This document shows positions 57,065-64,000 of a DNA stretch of 64,000 bases, piece after piece. Each line of letters opens with the position of its first letter. The stretch's first letter is position 1. The notes under the pieces were generated by a model. The model was not told where the DNA came from and made no database searches. It saw nothing but the letters and a program-made list of their open reading frames with translations. Origin of the DNA: Ramazzottius varieornatus (taxonomy: Eukaryota > Tardigrada > Eutardigrada > Parachela > Ramazzottiidae); NCBI GenBank assembly GCA_001949185.1, contig BDGG01000004.1:1792278-1856277 (forward strand). Direction: 5' to 3'. Both the position numbers and the translations under genes were made by a program.

Positions 57065-58904
57065 TTAGTGCGGAAAGCTCATTCCACAATCTTCCCACAT
57101 AGCGCGTACAGTGCTCTCCACGAATTTAAGACGCGTAAAGGTAGCAACAAGTTCAGGGTTATTTCCAGTAGGCGAATATACTGTATGGAAGCGCGGAGTT
57201 CGAAGAATGATCGAAGAGATGCGTGTTGATCAGCGCCGCTAATCCTACAGAGGTAGGCTTATTGTTTGCTCACCGGCGTATTAGTAGGTGTGTAGACATG
57301 CGTATTGAGCAGCCGGAAGTGCCCGACACAATCGACAGATTTCGTGTTGCAAGTTTTTACGTTCCGCGATACGCCAAAGTTAATCAAGGTACGGCCCCTC
57401 GGCCTGTCCAGTATAGCAAGGTTCCCCGCCACAAGATACGCTTAGGTACGGAACGTACAGATGAATAATAAACCGCAAAAAGTAGTGCGTGAAAAGCGCA
57501 GCTGGCACGAAGCTTGAAGAGGTCCGGGGTCGACACGCTAGATTTCGTATTTGTCAGGAAGCAGAGGATGCAGCTGGAAGGAAGAGATTCCCGACTGTGT
57601 TCCGTGAGATATCGACACTGTCTGCCAGATAGTCTTCAGCTAATACAATCGTGAATGTGGATGAAGCGGCCTATGATAAGAAAGCTGTATCAATTGCAGA
57701 GATTTCTCTAGACAGGAGCGTCACGAGCCTTTAAGTCCATAAATGTCTGTACCACAAACCGGATTTGGTAATTTGCATAGGGCGCTCCGGCTGTGGACTC
57801 TGACTCTCCCACGAAAGGCAGAGCACGATGTCATCCGTGACATTTGCGTCCCGCGCTGTTATAAATATTGATGAACCGTTGCGGGAAGCACGTCACGCCA
57901 AACAAATCCGAGGAAAACAATGCACTATTCAGAAATTACGAAAGATTCAAATTTTAACGATGTGCAAGGGGATATTGTTTGGAAGATCGCTGGTGAATTG
58001 CTGAAGTCTTTGTCATACGAGGAAATGAGGGAGGAACGTACGCAGTAAATTCCCAGCGTGCTCTCGAAATGTTGCTCCCTCTGTGAAGGAGAGAAGAAAG
58101 GAGGAAGATTAATCATAATATGCCATGTTGTTGTTAATCCTGAATTTCGCGGTTGATCGCCCTGGTTCCGTTCGGGAGACCCGGAAGTTATCGATACATC
58201 TCCGCCTGCAGCGACAGTAGATCGATACAGCTGGCTGAAGTCCAACGAGGTCCTTCAAGCCACTTCTCTGGTTAGACTCAAAGGGCTCTTGCACTTGTAC
58301 ACTTAGTCCTACTTGTACGAAATGTTTATTCGCGTCTTCAATTATCCCAAAGAGAAGATCCGTATGTGCCCAGCTTCCTCATCCGCTGATGATTGGAAAG
58401 ACTCCCACTGGGCCGCAAGGTTAACTCTGTTCGGTCACCTTTTCCCAGGCTACGCCCTTCTTAATTCTTGTAAGTGTTGGTTTTTGGAGAAACTTCTGCA
58501 GTACCGCGTAAGGAAGCAGCGGAAGATGAATCCGAAAATGTCTAGACTATTTGTCAAGCATGCATGCTTTCAGCATTCAGCCGGTTCGCAGATTTCGGGA
58601 GATCGGACGTCGGAAAGGCTAATAATGATCACATTCTGATGCTTTACTTGACATAATATGACATGACATGATATCACGCTGTTCTCTGTAACACTGTCTC
58701 CAAGGGGCCACCCTTAAAATGGGGTTTGATATAAATGACCTTAATACCAGAAGTGGCCTTGTCAGTCCCTTCCGACGATTTTCTCGGAAGCTGAGGAGTT
58801 GGACTCTGGAACCTGGTCGCATTTTCACGGCAGCTGATCCTTGGATTTGACCGATCCGTGATATTCAGAAGCGTAGCCTGTTATCGTCAACGTAAGTGGA
58901 AGCA
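57065..58904. other. Intergenic, no gene recognised
   Basis: About 1.8 kb between the divergent membrane-protein gene and NECAP. If the membrane protein has further upstream exons they would be here; I found none that join convincingly. No repeat stands out apart from short ATGACATG-type runs near 58655-58675. Confidence 0.45.
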
Positions 58905-60202
58905 ATGGAATCCTACGAACGAATCTTGCTCGTCAAGCCCGAAGTGTTCATATACAAGATTCCTCCGCGGACGACAGCACGTGGCTACAGGTAAAGTTTC
59001 TTGGACTCTTGGTGCTTTGTAACTTCTGAACGTGCAGAATGAACCGGACGTCCTTTGACGTGTTACAGAGCTGCCGACTGGACATTGGATAAGCCAGACT
59101 GGACACTTCGTCTGCGTATAATAGCGAAGGACAAGCTATGCACTATACGCCTAGAAGACAAGATGAGTGGTATGTTAACAGTGATCCTTCGTCGTAAAAG
59201 GATGCTGTATGGGCTGCTTTGTTACAGGAGAGCTGTTCGGTGAATGTCCCGTTGATTCTTATCCCGGATCTGCAGTGGAAAGTGTGACTGACTCCAGCAG
59301 ATACTTTGTATTACGCATACAAGACCCTTCCGGTACGTTCGTGGTCCTCTATCTCGTTCGTGCTTGACCCGTAAGGTTCATCGTAGTTAACATACAGTTA
59401 ACAAACTTGACATATCTCTTTACATTCTCTTGGTGTTCTGCAGGGCGCTCCGCTTTCCTCGGACTAGGTTATGGTGATCGAAGTGATTCCTTTGATATGA
59501 ATGTTTGTCTACAAGATCATTTCAAGTGTGTACCTGCTCGTCTCTGTGGCTATATGCTGCCCATAACACAAATACTGAAACTGACGCTGCTGTTCAGGTG
59601 GGTCACGACGTCAGAATCGATAGGGAAAGAAGAAGCTGATATAGACAACAAGCCGAAACTGGATTTAGCTTTCAAGGAAGGGCAGATGATAAAGATCAAC
59701 ATAGGGGTGGGTCAACTTCCAATAAGTACTCTGCTGCACCGTAGAACGATGAGAAGGACCGATATTCACCATGAAACATGCGAATTCTTTCAGAAAAAGA
59801 GTACCACAACTACAGGACAAAGTCCGTCTAACCAACCAACACCAGGCATCCTTCCTCCGCCGCCAAGTGGCGCAAGTTCCCAGCCCCGCTCGATCAGACC
59901 TCCACCTGGGCCGCCGTTACCTGTGAGGCCTCAACCACAACATACCGATCTCACCTCGAAGCTTTCAGGCGACACTCCGAACTTCCCGGTTGGCGAAAGC
60001 GGAATCTCGGGTGGAAAGAGTTCGCTTCCCATGGGGCCACAACAAGGCGTCCCACCGGCGAGTGGCGAATGGGGAAACTTCGCGTGAGTCTCTTGAGTAT
60101 TAAAAACTCCTGAGAGAGACTAGGTTGACTGATCATGCAAAACTTTTTAGATCATCGACGAACATGCAGAAAGATGCTAACTCTTCCTGGTTGAACTTCT
60201 AG
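58905..60202 (+). CDS. NECAP1: NECAP, adaptin-ear-binding coat-associated protein
   Basis: NECAPs regulate AP-2 in clathrin-mediated endocytosis. Seven exons (58905-58990, 59069-59169, 59228-59332, 59444-59525, 59598-59706, 59794-60083, 60151-60202) join in phase to 274 residues. The N-terminal PHear domain is clear: [20 protein letters not shown], then [72 protein letters not shown] and [13 protein letters not shown] proline-rich linker follows (about residues 175-215). The tail has two WxxF motifs, WGNF and the terminal WLNF, which bind the AP-2 alpha ear. The intron at 59707-59793 keeps an open frame, so a retained-intron form would still translate. Whether it is closer to NECAP1 or NECAP2 cannot be judged. 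Convergent with UBE2J2, 502 bases apart. Confidence 0.95.
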
Positions 60203-60704
60203 TCTCTCCGGTCTTCATTGTTGGTGCCACGTAGAGGCTCCTCAAGTCTGCTCTCCTATACTCAATAGGTTCGGCAATGTTTTCTGTCAGGGCAACTGTT
60301 GCCGTACGGTTGATGTTGCATTTTGTTGCTGATACGATTATTTTTAAATTTCTGGTACCCGTTCTGCAGGTAATCATTCCCGATTTAGCTCCGGATATCG
60401 GACTTGCAGGTTGAGGTTTTAGTTTTTTAATGCTTCCTGCGAAGATCTTGTTGTTAAAAATCACATTCACAGGATGCGAGTATCTACTGCAGCGCATCGA
60501 ATGAATATCACTAAAAGAAATAAAACGCCTCTCAGTCGTTGAGATTCGATCGAAATTACCAGACGAATAAAACCTCCCAAAAGAAGCCAAGAATTAGCTG
60601 ATGATAGAATAGATATTATGTGTTTCATTAGCCTAGCAGGAAACTCGACAGATTCTGTACATTCCTAGACCATGAAAGATATGCCAAACATATACGGGCA
60701 GTTG
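60203..60704. other. Convergent 3' flanks of NECAP and UBE2J2
   Basis: 502 bases between two stop codons on opposite strands, expected to hold both 3' UTRs. A 137-codon minus-strand frame overlaps it but shows no family resemblance and no splice partner. Confidence 0.45.
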
Positions 60705-62227
60705 TCAAGTGGACATTGAGTTAGTGAACAGCCTGACAGCAACGGCAAAGGCCGCGAGTCCCGCCACCGCGAGAATTCGTGCCCATTTCCCAGTTAGAAA
60801 GTTCCGCGGCATCTGGTTCCCCGAGCCCGCTACATCCGGTCCCTTCACAGCAGGTTTAGTTTCCTCGACCTTCTCCATCTTGGGAGGAGGCTCCGGCACA
60901 GCGGCGGCAATATCTGCCTTGTGTAACTTCTCCAGCTCCTGTCGGCAAGAAAGAACAATGAGACCTACTAGCAAAGCTGCAAGTTATGTGGAAAAACCGC
61001 GCTAACACTATTACGTACGGGAACAAAGGTAGGGAATAGCTGTCGGAATGTGCTGTTATCCAGGTTCCATTTTATGCTGCCGCGTGCAAATACCTTTTTT
61101 TCCATATCCTGCTCGAACACACGTCAAGTTCGTTCATACTCGGACGACATGAAAGAAATAGATAGTTGCGAAACGAAACCGAAAGACTTGCGTACCGTAC
61201 TCTTGATCGACCCAACGGTGGTCTGATTGCCCGTCTATGAGAGAAGTTAGCAACACGTAGGACGGATTTTCGTGTTCGCAGGATTTTTCAATACAAAAAA
61301 CTGAGCGAGCTTACCATAAAACTGACCAAGCCACAAAGTATCGTGCCCACATTCCACGCCGGGTTCCACGATTCTATAAACCCGATTCTCCAACTGTTAC
61401 CGTCATAGAAAACGTAAGCCAAGCATTCAACCGCTGTCTTCGACTTACCGGGATGAAAATCAGAGTTTGAAAGGCAGAGCCTACAATAAACATAGACCGA
61501 CGAAGGGCAATTACACAAATCCATTTGCGTACAAAGGGAGTTATGCTGTAGTACAGTATACGAACCTTTGGTTCGGGGCGAACCGACCATTTGGAGTCAG
61601 TACCATGATGCTCGGCGGCTACAAGAATTATAAGAATGTTATGAGGAGCGTCCTCCAGTACTGCCTGATCCTTCGCTCAAGAGCCAGAGATCGCACTTTG
61701 AAGAAGCACTCACTTTGAAAGGATAGTCCCTGGAGAGAAGACACGAAAGCTTTAAAGAATGGCACTGCAAACCTTCTGGTGCACACTTTCCCACTTACGC
61801 TGGAAAGTTGAGTCGTCCGAGATAGAAACCTCCTGTTGGGCAGATGTAAAAACTTGTCAGCATTTTTTCACGATTTGCAGAATTAAAATCTCAGCAAGAG
61901 AGTATGTCACGTCCACGTCCACAAGGGTGCACTAGGAGGTTGGAATACCTTCGTAAGGGGTGTTTTCGGGTCCGCGCACCACGAAGTACCTGGAAGACAC
62001 GTGTGATCAGACTTCTCGAACATACTCTATGACAATAACCAAGGCACCTACCATTCGAGAAGATTATTCGGTTTTGGAGAAGCTGTGACATACGGTACGG
62101 GATCTGGAAAGCACGCTGATTAAGCACTTGAATCATTACAACTACGCACATCAGTCTAATAAAGCTTACCTATACTTAGTCGTTTAAAGTCTTTCTGCAG
62201 TCTCATAACAGCAACCTTCTCCGCCAT
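60705..62227 (-). CDS. UBE2J2: Tail-anchored ubiquitin-conjugating enzyme E2 J2
   Basis: UBE2J2 (yeast Ubc6 family) is the ER-anchored E2 of ER-associated degradation. Eleven exons (62170-62227, 62052-62103, 61949-61989, 61799-61832, 61714-61729, 61566-61618, 61449-61480, 61315-61373, 61196-61234, 61019-61108, 60705-60938) join in phase to 235 residues. The UBC fold reads DPVPYVTASPKPNNLLEW, YFVVRGPENTPYEGGFYLG, DYPFKPPSIMVLTPNGRFAP and then LCLSNSDFHPESWNPAWNV, with the catalytic cysteine in LCLS as in Ubc6-type enzymes. The C-terminus is a charged linker and one membrane segment (ILAVAGLAAFAVAVRLF) with seven residues after it, the tail-anchor layout. In exon 2, the later acceptor (TTTCCAG before 62103) restores the DPVPY motif. 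Exon 5 is only 16 bases. Confidence 0.95.
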
Positions 62228-62662
62228 GATGAAAAGATGATTATCAGCAAATAAGGGCCAAGAAGCATAGACGAGAAATGTGTGGTGAGGAACTGAGGAT
62301 TAGGAGCAGCGCATCAGGAAACCCAGTCAGGCGTTCATCGCAACTGCGAGAAGTTTCCAAAGATCACGGATAACACGTCAGAGACTTATCAACAGACCAC
62401 CTCCAGTACTTAGGAGGAAGAACCTTAACACATGAGCAGAAGAAGAAGGATCGTTCCAGAAAATACAGTATGATGGAAACTCCGAAGGCAGGAGTCCTGT
62501 TGCACCAGCTGGCATATTACCCTTTCACTTTAGCAATTTTGAGTTTTGACCGCTACCGTTTCCGGCCCCTGCCGCTGCGTTCAGTTCGAGAGCCGGGCGG
62601 TTCGACTCGTTGACGAATGACGATCGAGACAGCCACTTTAATAAAGCAATAGAGACGTTGAC
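62228..62662. other. 5' flank of UBE2J2
   Basis: 435 bases between the UBE2J2 start and the MITE. It should hold the UBE2J2 promoter. No TATA box or frame is supported. Confidence 0.45.
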
Positions 62663-62871
62663 ACTGTATTACCTCTAAGGTTTCGCGCAGTCACGTGACA
62701 AATCACTGAATTACACCCGGGAACTCGAATCACTGATTGTTTGATTGTGGAACATTGCTGCGCTTGATTGGTTAGACATTTTGATTGATGGCACTGAAGC
62801 TTTTTATACCCGCCACGCAATATTTACTGGCCTGTCACGTGAGTGCGCGAAACCTTAGAGGGTAATACAGT
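62663..62871. mobile_element. 209-base MITE with about 38-base inverted repeats
   Basis: It starts ACTGTATTACCTCTAAGG and continues to TCACGTGACA; the right end is the reverse complement with one inserted and one changed base. Each arm includes a CACGTG palindrome and CGCGCA-type sequence. No coding frame. Its right edge abuts the 1-kb element exactly where that element's first 10 bases are missing, so it probably inserted into or replaced that terminus. Confidence 0.8.
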
Positions 62872-63877
62872 ACTTGTCTGGTTTAGTTTACTGTTCTGAA
62901 TCAGCACAGCAATCAGACTCCGCCCGCCAGCTACACTAAACACGCAGAGGTTGCGCTCCGTTATGCCAGGCTCGGATTAGCGTAGTGCAACGTACGTACA
63001 ACGACAGTCGCGAACCAGCAGTTGAAGGGGAAGTTAAAGCTCTGCACACAAAGCTACAGTTAAAGTCAGAGTGTGTGAAGTCGAACTACTAAAAGGCTGC
63101 GGAAACAAAGCTACGGTTAAAAGCTACAGTTCATAGCAAATAAAGAAAATAGCCAACGCTGCAGTTAAACCTACAGTCGTATAGATGAGCAGCTCTTACC
63201 AAGCTACAATTAACGGCACCGTCAACTGTAGCTCTGCGCGCACGTCCAGTAAGCTGACATCGACGGTAGGTTTAACTGTAGTTTTAATCACAGACTGTAG
63301 TAGTTTTGAAACTGCAGTTTCAGCCGTAGTCTTGACGGTATAGTCTACATCGGAAAAGAAAGCGCTTTTGTCTTTCGAATTCTGCTTGCGAATCGTGTTC
63401 AAAACTGCTAGCCACGTTTTTTTTCAACGCGGCGTCGAATTCCGAGCTGGGTTTCTAGTCAGCTATGGTTTGAGTTTCATGCACGTGTTGTCTACTATGG
63501 CCGGGCCGATGAAACGATCGTGACAACAAGCAAAAAGAAATTTTCTAGTGAGACTGGGACTGTGAGGTAGAAATTCGAAACTTGCCAGTTGGAAAAGGTC
63601 AAAAGATGCCGTAAAGTAGACGACAGGTAAATTTCACGGATTCAAGTAGCATCATGGCTGCTACATAGTAGTCAATGCCCACGGTGGAGCATGACTAGGC
63701 CACTAACCACTTTTTACTAAACAGGGCTTAGTGGGCTGTACGCTCTAAGCACCGATCAGGAATTTGCATAGCATAGTGGGTTCAGTGCGTTCAGGTCCGC
63801 CTCCATTGCCTGATATGATTGGCTGACTACTGTGCTAATCCGACTTACTAAACTAAACAAGGCGAGTATCAACCTCT
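62872..63877 (-). mobile_element. Inverted, near-identical copy of the 44255-45270 element
   Basis: Read on the minus strand this matches the left copy over 1,006 bases at what looks like about 99% identity, including the same 68-codon frame and the same run of eight As. Seen differences include AAATTGG versus AAGTCGG near the outer end and CCAGGC versus CCAGAC near the inner end. Its inner end lacks the terminal AGAGGTTGAT and is joined to the MITE at 62663-62871. The outer end is intact (CAACCTCT at 63870-63877). Confidence 0.88.
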
Positions 63878-63926
63878 GGAATGATGAATTCCATATAGAA
63901 TTTGTTACTACAGGAGGTCAAGAATC

Positions 63927-63974
63927 GGAACCCCTACGAACTGGAACCCTTACGAACTGGAACCCCTACGAAAT
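63927..63974. repeat. 16-base tandem repeat at the window edge, 3 copies
   Basis: GGAACCCCTACGAACT occurs at 63927-63942, with one change at 63943-63958, and with a changed end at 63959-63974. It may belong to a larger repeat beyond the window. Confidence 0.85.
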
Positions 63975-64000
63975 CTGACATGACCTTCTAGCACTATGAA

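Noticed and set aside
59707-59793. Open frame within NECAP adding 29 residues
   Set aside because: The segment has GT-AG ends and no counterpart in NECAP; being a multiple of three it stays open by chance.

Overview
The window is animal nuclear DNA: intron-rich genes with mostly short (about 50-150 base) GT-AG introns, a purely metazoan gene set, and several short non-autonomous DNA transposons. The compact layout (often under 500 bases between convergent genes) and the mix of conserved genes suggest a small-genome invertebrate. A tardigrade is my best guess, but this is inference. An RSPH1 gene implies motile cilia or flagellated sperm, which argues against a nematode. Exon coordinates were read by eye from splice sites, reading frame and family knowledge; no alignment or transcript was available.

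Layout. 1-107: tail of an unidentified gene. 454-2037 (+): RSPH1. 2038-5918: mostly non-coding. 5919-6698 (-): a Hairy/E(spl)-class repressor with a TATA box. 6699-10494: no recognisable gene. 10495-15209 (-): the mitochondrial dynamin OPA1, divergent from importin-beta KPNB1 (15780-19909, +). KPNB1 converges on a 482-residue HEAT-like protein resembling PELP1/RIX1 (20105-21624, -). 21931-22601: a MITE. 24028-25311 (+): a torsin AAA+ ATPase, convergent with mitochondrial GATC (25546-26482, -). 26888-27171 (+): possible small basic protein. 27320-28081 (+): SNAPIN (BLOC-1/BORC). 28551-43888 (-): perlecan, occupying about a quarter of the window, 5' incomplete. 44255-45270: a 1,016-base inverted-terminal-repeat element. 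48176-49885 (-): PUSL1. 50605-51724 (+): RER1. 52705-55102 (+): SLC35F6. 55518-57064 (-): an unrecognised single-pass membrane protein. 58905-60202 (+): NECAP. 60705-62227 (-): UBE2J2. 62663-62871: a small MITE. 62872-63877: the same element as at 44255, inverted.

The genes do not form a pathway. They are housekeeping genes (nuclear import, mitochondrial fusion and translation, ER/Golgi retrieval and degradation, endocytosis) with one developmental regulator and one large matrix proteoglycan. No prokaryotic system, CRISPR array, virus or toxin gene was seen.

The most interesting points are: an OPA1 whose G3 motif reads DLPT instead of DLPG; an OPA1 intron that is about 86% one MITE starting 8 bases from the splice donor; a WRPW repressor with a Hey-like glycine in its basic region; a perlecan with about ten Ig domains between its first LDLa and the other three plus a 19-threonine linker; and two almost identical 1-kb elements in inverted orientation flanking 17.6 kb with six genes.
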